Of a stretch of DNA of 64,000 nucleotides, positions 34,773 through 46,452 are shown one piece after another. This stretch comes from Liriodendron chinense (lineage: Eukaryota > Streptophyta > Magnoliopsida > Magnoliales > Magnoliaceae), in the NCBI GenBank assembly GCA_003013855.2, contig ML058465.1:124001-188000 (forward strand). Direction: 5' to 3'. Position numbers and translations under genes: made by a program. How positions within the stretch are numbered: the first letter of the stretch is position 1; each line of letters opens with the position of its first letter. Below the pieces are notes generated by a model, which was not told the DNA's origin, did no database searches, and saw nothing but the letters and a program-made list of their open reading frames with translations.

Positions 34773-35890
34773 GTAGGTAGGTTAGGATTTATTTTTCTGC
34801 AATTAGGATTGAATAAGTCTCATCGAGACAATGGAAGATGCTAGAATTGATCAACTTGCTATCTCAGGTACTATTGTTCTCACTCTCTCATATTTTACCA
34901 TTGCTCTCATGTTCATGCTAATTGCATATCTTTTTACATTGAGGACAATGCAAGATTTGGTTGGGGGGTGAGATGAGATTCCTCATCTAGCATATTGCCA
35001 CATTTCGAGCTTCATATGCACGATTTTTTTTTCGAATTTTCTAACATCTCAAAAATCCTTTAGAAAATCTTGTTTCTATACATTCGAGAGGTTATGAGTA
35101 GAAGAGGAGGAGAAACGAAGTGTGTGATGTTGTAGTCTTGAATTTCTCCCACCATAATGGTGTTATATGATAGTTCCCCTATTGTTGTGATTGATAGAAA
35201 ACTTTGAACACCTTTCCACCAAGTTCACATTACACGATTTTCATGAGTGACAGGTTTATGTGATTTGTGGATTAGCTAGACTTTGGTTTAGAGGTGTTGA
35301 GCAGCCAAGCCGGGGTATTTTGTCCATCCTTGTCCATGGGAAAATAATGAAAGATATGGATTTCTAAAAATCCTATCTAAGTTAAAAGAAAAAGGAAAGA
35401 AAGGATGAAATCGGGAAGGAAAGAAAAATGGTGGAAAATTCTGAAAAGGGCTACCTATTACCAACCGGGGGATGGTCGAACCGTAACCAAAGCCGGAAAT
35501 GGGACGTAGTGTGAAAGCCGTCGGAAGGACGGTAAGGCAAATTCCTGTCATAGGCTTGCTATTGCTCTGTGCACCTTGAAATCCCTGGTCTACTTAATCT
35601 ATGAAGAAGATGGTTCCAGGAACTCATGAGATGAACTTTCACTATGCACACTAGGTTGAATTTTTTTGAATTCTTCTATTTATCAATCAGTCAGCGGGGA
35701 TTTCATGTAAACACTTCTTATGTTTTGAGAGTCTAAGGTTCAGCTTCTAACACCTAATTTTTCCAAATTTTACACTTATACATCTTGGAATGGATAGAAA
35801 CATGGTTTCTGGAAGAGGGTTGGATTTGGAGGTTTGAAACTGTTTCACGCATGTTTTGCTCGGGACTAGCAAAAAGCTGGTTGGGGGGTG
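34773..35890 (+). other. Element C 3' non-coding region with two polypurine-like tracts
   Basis: TTGGTTGGGGGGTG at 34957-34970 and again at 35877-35890 beside the LTR, 920 bp apart. The conserved hairpin CCGTCGGAAGGACGG is at 35518-35532. No ORF is supported. Confidence 0.78.
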
Positions 35891-37269
35891 TGTTGAACCT
35901 CCAATTTATACATTGCATTACCCATTACACTACATAGTTTGCATGATTTTCATGGGTTAAAGGCCCAACTAACACGTGTTTTTGTGATTTTAGGGATGAG
36001 AGCGGACTTCGTCCAATTGGAGCGTAACAAGGGATATTTGAAGACATTGGAGGAAGTCCTAAGATGGACCAAGGAAAGAAGAAGAAAGAGAGAGAAAAGA
36101 GAATGAAGAAATACAAGGCTGACCAGTCGTCCGACCGGTCAGCCACATCAAAGGAATCAAGTAGAAGAGAGGCCGACCGGTCATGACCGGTCGGCCATGA
36201 ACACTGAATGAAGGCTGGAAGTTGGACAACAATGTCCGACCGGTCATGACCGGTCGGCTGTGTACACTGGCCAAAGCAGAAACAATGCCCGACCGGTCAT
36301 GACCGGTCGGGTAGGCACGCTGGACTCCCTGGATGGTTTGAAAAACTAGTCCGACCGGTCACGACCGGTCGGCCCTGCGTAAGAAGACTCCTTTCTAAAT
36401 TGGGACTCCGAATTTCACTGCGCAATGTGAAGGCTTTCGCAGAATCCGACGCAAGGAAGGATTGTTGCTATAAAAGGCCACCTAGGGGCTCTCCCTAAGG
36501 TATCAGAGAGGAGAAGGAACGTGAGTTTGGAGGCTGAAGGCGACTGTGGAGCGTCTGCAACATCTATCTTCGGGTTTTTCTAGTTTTATGCTTTATTTTT
36601 GAGTTTTTAGTAGTAGCATGACTATGCTCGGCTAAAACCTCTCAGCTAAGGCTGAGAGGTGAAGCTTGTAGCCAATTCTATGTTAATTTCAGTTTGATTC
36701 AAGTATTTTTCAATTCAAAGTTAGAATTTTCTTATGTTTCAGTTCAAAAGATGGTAGTTTGAGATGTCTTATCTGAGTTCATGTGCTCCGGACATGAATT
36801 CCTTTTAATTCTCTGAGATTATCACAGGTTGCTTGTTTAGATACGAATTATAGTAATCCTTGAGCAGGCCATAGTCCAAGGCATGGCTGTTACTCCGCAG
36901 GCTATGAATTTGAATTCTACATTGATGGAATGGACTTGAACGTGGAAGTTCAACTTGAAATGGATGAATGTGTGTGAATGCTTTATTTTTCAATTAGATG
37001 AGAGATGGGACTTCAAATCTAATTGTGTTCTCTACTTGGATTGACTGAATTGACATAGGATTGCTACAAGTGGATCCTTGAAAGCCTTAGTACATTATAT
37101 CTCTGATTTCTCATAAATTTCTTGTTTTAACACCATTGAATCTGAATTTCCTATATAAAGTTGAGTTGCTGGAGTGATTTGAAAGCTGTTACTCTTTCCC
37201 TGTGGATCGACCTCGGTCTTACCGAGTTTTATTACTACATCGCAGCCTTACACTTGAGGCGAGCGAACA
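35891..37269 (+). repeat. Element C 3' LTR (1379 bp)
   Basis: Same ends as the 5' LTR. It has one 63-bp palindrome unit fewer and a few single-base differences. Palindromes at about 36119-36372, TATA at 36469-36476. Confidence 0.93.
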
Positions 37270-37274
37270 ACCGG

Positions 37275-37712
37275 TCACGACCGGTCAGACTTCATATGTA
37301 AACTGTCCAGCGAGTGCACTGGAGAAGGCGACCTGTTGGCCGACCGGTCACGACCGATCAGACTGCCTTCCTGATCAGTCCAGCGACCTCCAATGATGTG
37401 GCCGACCGGTCACGACCGGTCTGGCTCCCTTGGCTGACCGGTCACGACCGGTCGGACTCCCTTTTTCTCTTCATTTCTTTCTTTGTTCTTCTTTTCTCTT
37501 CTCTCCTTGCTTTGTCTTTCTTTGATCCTCCTTCAACCTTCATCCAATGGTCTTCAATGCTCGTAAAGAGCTCTATTTAGCCTTTAATTGGTGAAATCTC
37601 CATCTTGTTCCTACAATCACAAATCATGCATTAGAGTAGTCCTTTAAACATGTAAACCGTGCATAATGAGTGATGAATTGGGGTTAGAATATGCACAATT
37701 AAGAGCTTAACA
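37275..37712 (-). repeat. Element B 5' LTR, upstream part
   Basis: Continues the palindrome cluster cut at 31421 and runs to the LTR start (TGTTAAGCTC on minus at 37712), then the AGGAA duplication (37713-37717). Confidence 0.92.
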
Positions 37713-37717
37713 AGGAA

Positions 37718-38307
37718 TCAGATTCAATACGCTCTAGACTTTTAATTCTCATGTGGGAACTTCATGCTAAGAGTTCTACTTTTCTGGAATTTCTGCTTAT
37801 GTGTGATTGTGTATGTGATTTGAATAAAGTTCAAATCATGATCTAGTTATGCTTTGTGACAGAATTTAATGATGATTATGATTGTGATCGTAATCTATTG
37901 GAACTAGGATTGACCTATGCAATTGAGTGTGCTCAAGTCCTAACTTGAATTGAGGGAATCATGTACTTGAATCACACATATGACAGATTGTTTGTTTTAA
38001 CTGCTCTATCATCCGGCTAGATAGGATTTAATTTCGATTCTAGTTGAGTAATTGGGAAACCACAGCGAATTAAGCATCAAGGATTGCTACAAGTGGATCC
38101 TTGAACCCTTAGTGCTTTTTACATTGTTTACATTCACCTTTAGTTTAAAATTGCTATCTACATCTAATTCCAAAATCATTTTTAGTTAGTTCTCAATTAG
38201 AAACCATTGAAAGTGTTTTGTAAGTTCCTACACAAGTCCCTGTGGATCGACCTCGGTCTTACGAAGATTATTACTACATCGCAACCCTATACTTGGGGAA
38301 GCGAACA
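37718..38307 (+). repeat. Element A 3' LTR, right part
   Basis: Resumes the LTR interrupted at 23991 and ends GGGGAAGCGAACA at 38307, then the GTTAT duplication. The two parts together are 1553 bp, equal to the 5' LTR. Confidence 0.93.
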
Positions 38308-38312
38308 GTTAT

Positions 38313-38867
38313 AACTAATCACATAAAGTTCTGACCAGAGGGTTGTTTTGCACCTCATTCTCTCCTACTTCCTCTTTATTTTGATTTTGATTTGGATTTG
38401 GATTAGGATTAGGAGAAGGAGAATTCCTTAGAGGTTTTTATTGATTGTCAACCATGCCCTCCGAACTCTCAACAACCTCTATGTATTTTCTAACACGTTT
38501 CTGGATTGTAAGTCCTTTAACTAGACCTCCTTTAATTTGGAGACACTTAGTGTGCTCACGCTCCCAATGGGACATAAACCACATTAAGTTGTCAATCTAA
38601 ATTAAAACCTAAGTCTTAAAAAGCAAAATTTTAAAAAACTAAAATTAAAGAGACTTAGTTAGAAGGATGTTACCAAAGTTGTTGAACTAAGTTAATATAA
38701 ATCCTATAAAACAAACAAGCAAACAATGTTAGTTCTAAAAAAATGTAGAAAACCTAATTCTAGAAAATAAGAAATCCTACCTAAATAAGTTAGAAACTAA
38801 TCTAAAGCTATTAGAACTTTTAGAACCATTTAACCTACAAAAATCCCCAGCAATGACGCCAAAAACT
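38313..38867 (-). pseudogene. Element D gag start, leader and primer site
   Basis: On the minus strand: a decayed primer site (TTGGCGTCATTGCTGGGG, 38862-38845, three apparent C-to-T or G-to-A changes from the Athila site), a leader of about 270 bp, then a gag N-terminus from ATG at 38575 (MSHWEREHTKC, parallel to MPHWARDSNNR of B), an in-frame stop about 45 codons in, and an RTL motif cut by the insertion of element A at 38312. Confidence 0.75.
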
Positions 38868-39427
38868 TGTTTGCCAGCCCCAAGTGCAAGGCTGCGAATA
38901 ATCGATCATGAGATCGAGATCGCCCTCGAGGATTATGCAACTAACCTGATTCTATAAATTCTAACAAAGTTAAACTAGAATTCTCAGCAATTTAAAATAA
39001 AGCATAAACGAGATAAGAAAATCTTAAAATGCAAGCAACTAGAGCGCCAAGGATCCACTTGTAGTAATCTTAATGTTAATTCATTCAACAATCACAATCA
39101 TAAAATTGGAATCGAAGTCCTTTGTTTACCCAATCTGAAGATATAACATTCAAAAGCACATAACAAAACCAAACTTAAATTTGGAACTTCAACTTCTAGT
39201 TCTACTCAAGCATGAAGAAGTTGAACTTGTGAAACTATGAAACATCAACCATACCATTGAATAAGGCTAATCTAGGGTTTCTATAGCTCGATTCTCATAA
39301 AACATGATGATCAATCTAAAAAATTCATAAGTAACTCATGTACTTGGCACACAGGCTCTCAAAATTGTCTAAAAATATCAACTTTATTCAAACTAAAACT
39401 TGAAAAATCTAAAATAAAAGCTCATAG
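38868..39427 (-). repeat. Element D 5' LTR, part 1 (LTR end)
   Basis: The LTR end on minus reads CTTGGGGCTGGCAAACA (38868). The region carries the usual 'ggatccacttgtagtaatc' and GATCG-rich segments in reverse. It is interrupted by element E at 39428 (duplication CATAG, 39423-39427 and 51228-51232). Confidence 0.85.
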
Positions 39428-39885
39428 TGTTAGTACACCTTTTGTTGTCAATTGACGTGTTGGTTGGTCGCGTCGTGTCATGTGAGCCCCGGTCGAAGAA
39501 TTGAAGATCAAGACTTGAAGATTACGCTTCGTCCATTGCTCAAGCTAATGCTGCAACAAGATCTCAGGTAAGTTGCATATAGATCGACCATAGGAAACCC
39601 CAAAACATCAAAGAATGGCGTAAAAGACTCACATATCTTATCCCCATTCCTCTCGACCCTTGCACAAGTTGATCAGACTTGTGAACCATGGCTGGTGCTA
39701 AAAGATTGAAGATCTGTCCATACATTGGACTCCTTGCACCAAATCTCTAATGCCTCATCATTGGAGTGATCCTCTGCTGCGTTGGAAGCCTTGGCCAAGC
39801 AAACACGCTGTGACAAGATCATCTAGACAAGAGCCATGTTTTTCAACTCATCAGCATCCTTGCTGTGAAGAGGACAAATGGACAA

Positions 39886-40274
39886 CCGACCGGTCTTGAC
39901 CGGTCGGCTAAGCATCTCAAAACAAAACAGAGGCTGCTAGGCGAAGTTCAGCTGGACGGCCGACCGGTCATGACCGGTCGGCCAGTAATTCAAACACTCT
40001 AGCAGCTTTGCTGCAGAATTCATATAGGAAGCCGACCGGTCATGACCGGTCGGCCTTCACAATTCCTGAATGTCCAGCAAGTATAGCCGACCGGTCATGA
40101 CCGGTCGGCCTTCAAAATTCATGAAACTCCAGCAAGCATAGCCGACCGGTCATGACCAGTCGGCCTGATTTTTCATAACACTCCAGCAAGGGGGTCCGAC
40201 CGGTCATGACCGGTCGGCCAGTCTCATATGTGGCCTATTGCTTTTGAATGCTGACCGGTCCGTCCGGCCGGTCG
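39886..40274 (+). repeat. Array of paired GACCGGTC palindromes, 5' LTR E
   Basis: Six units of two GACCGGTC octamers with a 2-bp spacer (AT or TT) and flanking CC/GG, each a 22-bp palindrome, at 39886-39907, 39960-39981, 40032-40053, 40087-40108, 40142-40163 (one mismatch) and 40196-40217. A seventh, altered unit (GACCGGTCCGTCCGGCCGGTC) lies near 40252-40274. Spacing is 53-74 bp, with 'ctccagca' phrases between units. The 3' LTR has the same array at about 49782-50170. Confidence 0.93.
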
Positions 40275-40338
40275 AGTCCTATCTCTGACAGGTCGAACGT
40301 GACCGTTTTAGATCCGTTGGGGTTATCATTTGGGGCTC

Positions 40339-40345
40339 TATAAAG
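40339..40345 (+). promoter_or_regulatory. TATA box of 5' LTR E
   Basis: TATAAAG about 65 bp after the last palindrome; the 3' LTR copy starts at 50235. Confidence 0.7.
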
Positions 40346-41340
40346 CCAGGACTTGAGGTCTTTTATGTTATGCATTCAACACCCTTCAAGAGCTAAGAGG
40401 GAGAGCCTTTACTCACATCCTCCTACCCTCTTTGCTCTTGTTCCCCTTGAGTTCATCATTCAAACCTAGCCATTAATGGCTTTTCACTGAGTATTCAAAG
40501 CTCGGTTTGAAGTATGAACTCAAGACTTTCATTCATGGCTGACCTACCTTCAGAATATATTTAAGAGGTCATTTATAGCCATTGAATGCTTGAAGTTTGG
40601 TAGTTCCCTCATTACCATTGCATTGAATAGGCAAGAGGAACTAAACCAACTCTCTCCCAACTACCCGGCATCAACATATCCTCATCATTTGCATCGGTAG
40701 CTAATCTTGGGAGCACAAAGAGAAGCTGAAGCACATGGAGCTGAAGCTACTCATCAAAGGCATCGAATCGGGGCTCAATATGTCTAGTTTTTTAGAGTCC
40801 ATCTATTCATTCACTATTCCCTGGATTGGGAAACTCCGGCGGGAGGGTACGTGACCATCCTTGGATTAGGATTGGTGAGAGTTTGAGATCCAAACTCGTC
40901 AAGTCCCTGGATTGGGCCATCGGCAGATGGTAAACGCGGTCCTAGATCAAAGGATGTCAAGGTTGATAGTTAACCTGATTTAAAACCAAGACTATAGTAA
41001 AATCCGGTGGTCTCATAGGTTGAGATCGTGAACTGGGAGTGGAGTAGGGAAACCGAACCACTATAAATTGCTGTGCATTGTGAGATTGAATGATTGCTAT
41101 GTGTTGAATGGTTTAGTCAATCATGAATGCTAACTGTTTGATGAAATGCCTATGATAGTCCTTGCTTACAAACTGCTCATATAAATGTCTTAAATGCTAT
41201 TGTGATTATCTTATTTGATAAGATTGACTTGGTTAGTTTTTAATTGTAATTGGAATTTAAAAAAGTCCTATTCACCCCCCCTCTAGGACATTAGGCATAT
41301 CTCCAAGTATCTCTATAGGCAGTAAAACCGCAATTTCAAT

Positions 41341-41352
41341 TGGTATCAGAGC
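41341..41352 (+). other. Primer binding site of element E
   Basis: TGGTATCAGAGC two bases after the LTR end, complementary to the 3' end of initiator tRNA-Met, the standard copia primer. Confidence 0.93.
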
Positions 41353-41409
41353 GGGTTCCTCCGTTCAGGTTTAAAAACCCGGAGTGAGATCCTAAGAGAG
41401 CTTGAAAAT

Positions 41410-42154
41410 ATGTCTAGAGAGGACTCTTCATCCGTTACTAAGCCTCCCTTCTTTTATGGGTCTAACTATCCATATTGGAAAGCCCGAATGTGCATTTTTT
41501 TGGGAATCTATTGATTCGGACGTTAGGGATATGATTGATATTGGATATAAACCCCCAATGGTCACTATATGTAAGGAAGGTGAACCGGATGTCCTCAAGC
41601 CTAAAGATAAGGCGATGTGGACCGATTATGATAAAGCTCAACGGGTTTGTAATGCCAAAGGGCTGAATGCCATCTTTTGTTCAGTATCTAAAGATGAATT
41701 TGGTCGGATTCAAAATTGCACAACCAGAAAGCAGGCATGGGACATCCTTGAAGTTACTCATGAAGGAACGAGCATTGTTAAAAATTCAAAACTTCAGCGT
41801 CTCTCCACACAATTTGAAAACATCACTATGGAGGAGCACGAAACATTTACTGATTTCTATACCAAGCTGAACAAGATTACAAATGAAATGTGGGGCTTGG
41901 GGGATCCCGTTCCGGAGCATAGATTATGTAGGAAAATTCTGAGATCCCTACCGGAACGGTTCTCTTCCAAAGTTACTACCATCGAAGAATGTAGGGACCT
42001 AAATACCATGAAAGTTGAAGAACTTCTCGGGTCCCTTCAAACCTATGAGCTAGGTTTCAAAACTCCCTCAAAATCCAAAAGTACAGCCCTGAAATCTTCT
42101 CACAAAAAATAAGAATCTGAATGTGGAAGTGAGGAAGATCCAGACTTAGAAGAA
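41410..42154 (+). pseudogene. Element E gag, N-terminal part (broken)
   Basis: ATG at 41410 (MSREDSSSVTKPPFFYGSNY, then WKARM), the usual start of SIRE-type gag. A frame break occurs at a run of T at about 41494-41500, and the long frame then continues with a UBN2-like gag core (LSTQFENITMEEHETFTDFY; RKILRSLPERF; TMKVEELLGSLQTYEL). An in-frame TAA at 42110-42112 separates it from the zinc-knuckle half, which continues in the same frame. Confidence 0.88.
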
Positions 42155-45100
42155 ATGGCACTTACGGCCAAGAAATTTAAGAAATTCTTCAAAAGTAAAG
42201 GAAATACTTCTAGAAGGAAACCCTACCAGAAGGGTAAACCTTTTGATTCTAAGAACAACAAAGGAAAATTTGTTAAGTCAAAAGACCCTCAATGCTACAA
42301 GTGTAGAGGATTTGGTCACATTGCATCCGAGTGCACGAATAACAAAGCCAAGAAAAAGGCAATGGCGGCTACATGGGATGAGACTGAAGAATCTGAATCA
42401 GAATCAGTCCTATACCAAAGTGAGGAGGAGCAAGGTTCAATCAGAATTTTAATGGCCTCCATTACTGACATTGTGCCTCAAATTGAGCCCATTGCAAAGA
42501 TCACCGGAGACATTGATGATCATGAATCCTCCAACACAGAAAATGATTCCTTGATTGATGATGAAAATGAGGAGGAAGGCCTTCAGGAGGTTTACAACCA
42601 ACTATACATTGAAAATATAAATACCATCAACAAGTTGGGCCAAATGAAGGCTGAAAATGACAAACTGATGAAAAATCTTGACGGATTGAAAATAGAGAAT
42701 CAAAAGATGAGTCAAGATTTAGAAGAGCTGAAAAAGAAGAATGATGAGCTTGAACAAGAAAAGAAAAAGCTCATAAGTAGTGAATCTCTAGACAAGCATG
42801 CTAGACTTGAGAAAGAACTCAAAGAGGCAAACACTGAAATTGATCGTCTTAAGTGTCAAGTCGTTGACTCTAGAAGACGGTTCACCCAAGAAGAAGAAAA
42901 TCTTGAAAAACTCCTAGGTGTTGTAAGATCACCAAGGGACAAAAGAGGTTTGGGTTATGATAGCCACACTTCAAATACTACCTCAGTCCATCCAATTGTA
43001 AGAAAAGATCATGGTGCATCAGGAAGTAAAACTAGAGCATCTCCTGTCTGCCATGCTTGTGGAGACATTGGCCACTTAAAATTTGAGTGCTTGGTATTCA
43101 AAAATCCGGTCAGAAACTTGAAAGGTAAATTTGTACCAACCGGGAAAAATGTCCAAGCTAATTGGAATCCTCCCATGCATTCTTCACCTAAGAGGGGAAA
43201 CATTCGAAAGAATTATCCTGCTCTTCCTAGGAAGGACAAGAGGATGGATGAACTATTGGAGCAAGTTAAAATGCTGAATTTGAAAACTGCTCTTCTTTTA
43301 CGTGAAAAAGAAAAATCTGATTCTCCCAAGAAAACTAGAGAATCTCACCAGAAGAACACCTCTCATAAAAGGACAACAACTAAATGGGTTGTTACGAATA
43401 AGTGCTTGGTCATTCATACTGCCTTAAAAGCTGGGAATACCCCTAGATGGTACTTGGATAGTGGTTGTTCTAGACACATGACAGGTGATAGATCTCAATT
43501 TTGTGCATATGACGAATTTGATGGTCGGTCTGTCACATTTGGTGATGGGAGCATAGCTAAGATCATTGGTAAAGGAACCATCACAGGGCCAGGTTTGCCT
43601 GAAATTGAAAATGTGTTGTATGTTGATGGCCTTAAACACAACTTACTGAGTATCTCACAGATTTGTGATGAAGAGCACTCAGTAAGCTTCTCCAAAGATA
43701 TGTGCAAGATCTTGAACTCCACAGGAAAATTAGTCATGAAAGGTCTACGCACAGGAGACAACTGCTATGTCATTGAAAATCACAACAACTCAAGCTCCTC
43801 CATCATGTGTCACGTGGCCGTTCAGGATGAAACAGAATTATGGCACCATCGACTCGGTCATGTACATTATAGAAATCTGTTTAAACTGAGTCAGAAAAAT
43901 TTAGTGAGAGGTCTACCCAAGATGGGTAAAAGACCAAATACTGTGTGCGCCGCATGCCAAAAAGGTAAACAAATCAAGGTTGCACACAATAGAACCTCTA
44001 TCCTGGTAACATCAAAACCATTTGAAATGCTACACATGGACCTAGTTGGTCCTACCAGGGTACTTAGCCAAGGTGGAAAACGATACTTCTTTGTAGTCGT
44101 TGATGATTACTCCAGATTCACATGGGTCGCCTTCCTAAGAGAAAAATCTGACACTTTTGAGGAATTCAAAAAACTAGTGAAGCGACTTCAAAATGAGAAA
44201 GGATACATGGTAGCAAGAATCAGGAGTGATCACGGCGGTGAATTTGAAGATCATCGCTTCAAGGCATTATGCGATGAATTGGGCATTCGTCATGAGTTCT
44301 CAGCACCCAAAACACCTCAACAAAATGGGGTTGCTGAAAGGAAAAATAGAGTGTTGTTGGATATGGCCACAGCTATGCTTAATAATAAGAAACTTGCTTA
44401 AAATTTGTGGGCCGAAGCTGTTAACACTGCCTGCTATATTGTTAATCGAGTTTATTTAAGAGCAGGTCTAAACAAAACAGCTTATGAACTGTGGTGTGGA
44501 AAAACACCGAATGTTAAATACTTTAAGGTCTTTGGTAGTACATGCTATATTCTGAGAGACCGAGAAAATTTGAAAAAATTTGAATCCAAAAGTGATGAGG
44601 GTATCTTCTTGGGATACTCATTAAATAGTAGAGCTTTTCGTGTTTACAACCTTCGAACCTCATCAGTCCAAGAGTCAATAAATGTGACTGTGGACGATAG
44701 CTTGGATAAACCTGTGTCTCCAGGTGATGAAGAAGAAGATGAGGGCATATGCGAGATAGGTAAATCTGATAAACCACCCTCATCTCCAAATGCCCCCACT
44801 GCTCCTGGTGATGTACAAATCATCAAGGATCACCCTCTCAATCAAATCATTGGGGATCCTAGCATTGGTGTCAAAACCAGGAGACAGTTGGAGGCAGTCA
44901 ACAGTCACCTGTGCTTCACATCAAAAATAGAACCAAAAAATGCTGATGAAGCTCTAAATGATGAATTCTGGATCCTTGCATGCAGGAAGAGCTTCAACAA
45001 TTCACTAGAAATGAAGTATGGTATCTGGTCGACAGGCCGGAAAGGAAAAATGTTATTGGAACCAAATGGATTTTCAAGAATAAATCCGATGAATCTGGGA

Positions 45101-46452
45101 ATGTGATACGAAATAAGGCTCGGTTAATGGCTCACGGTTATTCACAAATTGAAGGCATTGATTTTGATGAAACATTTGCCCCTGTAGCCAGACTCGAGTC
45201 TATTAGAATTCTTATGGCTGTTGCTTGTGCGTTAAAGTTCAAACTGTTTCAAATGGATGTAAAGAGCGCCTTCTTGAATGGTATTCTTGATGAGGAAGTG
45301 TATGTTGAACAACCAAAAGGATTCATTGATCCTAAGTATCCTCACAAAGTGTACCGGTTGAAAAAGGCGCTTTACGGACTCAAGCAAGCACCCCGTGCAT
45401 GGTATGAACGCTTAACTCATTTTCTTATTGACCATGATTTTGTTAGGGGGAGCGTTGACAAAACTCTATTTATTAGAGAAGCCAAGAATTCTGTGTTGAT
45501 TGCCCAGATTTATGTGGATGACATTGTTTTTGGATCCACTTGTGAGAAAATGTCCATCTCCTTTGCTGAATTAATGACTTCTGAATTTGAGATGAGTATG
45601 GTAGGAGAACTGAACATGTTTCTAGGGCTTCAAGTAAAACAACTCACTTCAGGTATATTCATTACTCAAGCCAAATATGCTAAAGACCTTGTTAAGAGAT
45701 TTGGCTTAGATTCTGGTCGTTCCTACACTACACCTATGAGCACCACTGTTAAATTATCAAAAGACCTTGCAGAGAAAAGTGTAGATCAACATCTCTATAG
45801 AAGCATGATTGGTAGTCTCCTTTATCTCACTGCTAGTAGACCAGATATTGCTTTTAGTGTAGGTGCTTGTGCTCGATTTCAGGCTGATCCCAAAGAATCT
45901 CATCTTACCACGGTTAAGCGGATTATCCGGTTTGTTGGAAGCACCATCGAATACGGCCTTTGGTACCCCTTTGATTCCTCTACAAATATTGCAAGGTATT
46001 CAGATGCCGACTGGGCTGGTAACATGGATGATCGTAAATCAACCAGCGGTGGGTGTTTCTATGTTGGAAATTGCCTTGTGGCTTGGCACAGTAAGAAATA
46101 AAATTCTATCTCTTTATCCACAGCCGAAGCAGAATACATTGCTGCTGGTAGTTGTTGTGCCCAGTTATTATGGATGAAACAAACCTTGACCGATTATGGG
46201 ATCAAACAAGGCACAATGACTTTATTTTGCGACAATACGAGTGCCATAAATATATCGAAAAATCCTGTTCAGCACTCTCGCACTAAGCACATAGACATTA
46301 GGCACCATTTTATTCAAGAATTGGTTGAAGATCAAATAATATCTCTCGAACATGTGCCTACAGAGAATCAGCTAGCTGACATCCTAACAAAACCTTTGGA
46401 CTCGGTTCGCTTTGCAAACCTCCAGAAGTCCATCGGTGTTGGATGTATCTAG
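42155..46452 (+). pseudogene. Element E gag C-terminus and pol: PR, IN, RT, RNase H (few breaks)
   Basis: One long frame (42155-44401) holds zinc knuckle 1 (CYKCRGFGHIASEC, 42293-42334), a coiled coil (about 42600-42910), knuckle 2 (CHACGDIGHLKFEC, 43049-43090), protease WYLDSGCSRHMTG (43448-43486, DSG intact), the pre-integrase LWHHRLGH, and an integrase with all three acidic residues visible (HMDLVGP, RSDHGGEF, QNGVAERKNR). A TAA at 44399-44401 interrupts the frame, which then continues to about 44970. A frame break near 44970-44990 leads to RT (FQMDVKSAFLNG; catalytic YVDD at 45511-45522) and RNase H (YSDADWAG, STAEAEY, FCDNTSAI), with a TAA at 46099-46101. It ends with VPTENQLADILTKPL and a TAG at 46450-46452. 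Catalytic residues are intact; three nonsense codons and one frame break inactivate it. Confidence 0.94.

Larger units (their letters stand above)
31422..37269 (+). mobile_element. Element C: non-autonomous LTR element with one intact ORF
   Basis: LTRs at 31422-32864 and 35891-37269, Athila-type primer site, one 573-codon ORF, a 3' non-coding block like those of A and B, and a polypurine tract (GGTTGGGGGGTG, 35879-35890). Flanked by a perfect duplication ACCGG. No protease, RT, RNase H or complete integrase is encoded. The two LTRs are nearly identical apart from one 63-bp unit, so insertion is recent. It is the innermost element of the D-A-B-C nest. Confidence 0.95.
23992..37712 (-). mobile_element. 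Element B: gag-protease-only Athila-like element
   Basis: Minus-strand element with 5' LTR (37712-37275 plus 31421-30245, split by element C) and 3' LTR (25616-23992), flanked by a perfect duplication AGGAA. The internal region is about 4.6 kb and has gag and protease but no RT, RNase H or integrase core. After the protease linker the ORF passes straight to a short C-terminal module shared with element C. This is the layout of a non-autonomous element that must borrow pol, presumably from an A-like relative. Confidence 0.93.
13098..38307 (+). mobile_element. Element A: Athila-lineage gypsy element with nested insertions
   Basis: Begins and ends with LTRs of equal reconstructed length (1553 bp each; the 3' copy is split by element B) and is flanked by a perfect 5-bp duplication GTTAT (13093-13097 and 38308-38312). 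Order: 5' LTR, tRNA-Asp-type primer site, gag, protease, RT, RNase H, integrase (split by a solo LTR), 3' non-coding region, polypurine tract, 3' LTR. No env-like ORF is visible after integrase. All coding regions contain stops and frame breaks. It is inserted in the gag of element D. Confidence 0.95.
39428..41338 (+). repeat. Element E 5' LTR
   Basis: TGTTAGTACACC to AAACCGCAATTTCA. Palindrome cluster at 39886-40274, TATA at 40339-40345. Confidence 0.95.

Noticed and set aside
39886..40217. Regularly spaced repeats resembling a CRISPR array
   Set aside because: Units are nested palindromes in the U3 of a plant LTR, spacers are related to each other, spacing varies from 53 to 74 bp, and no cas genes exist; the genome is eukaryotic.
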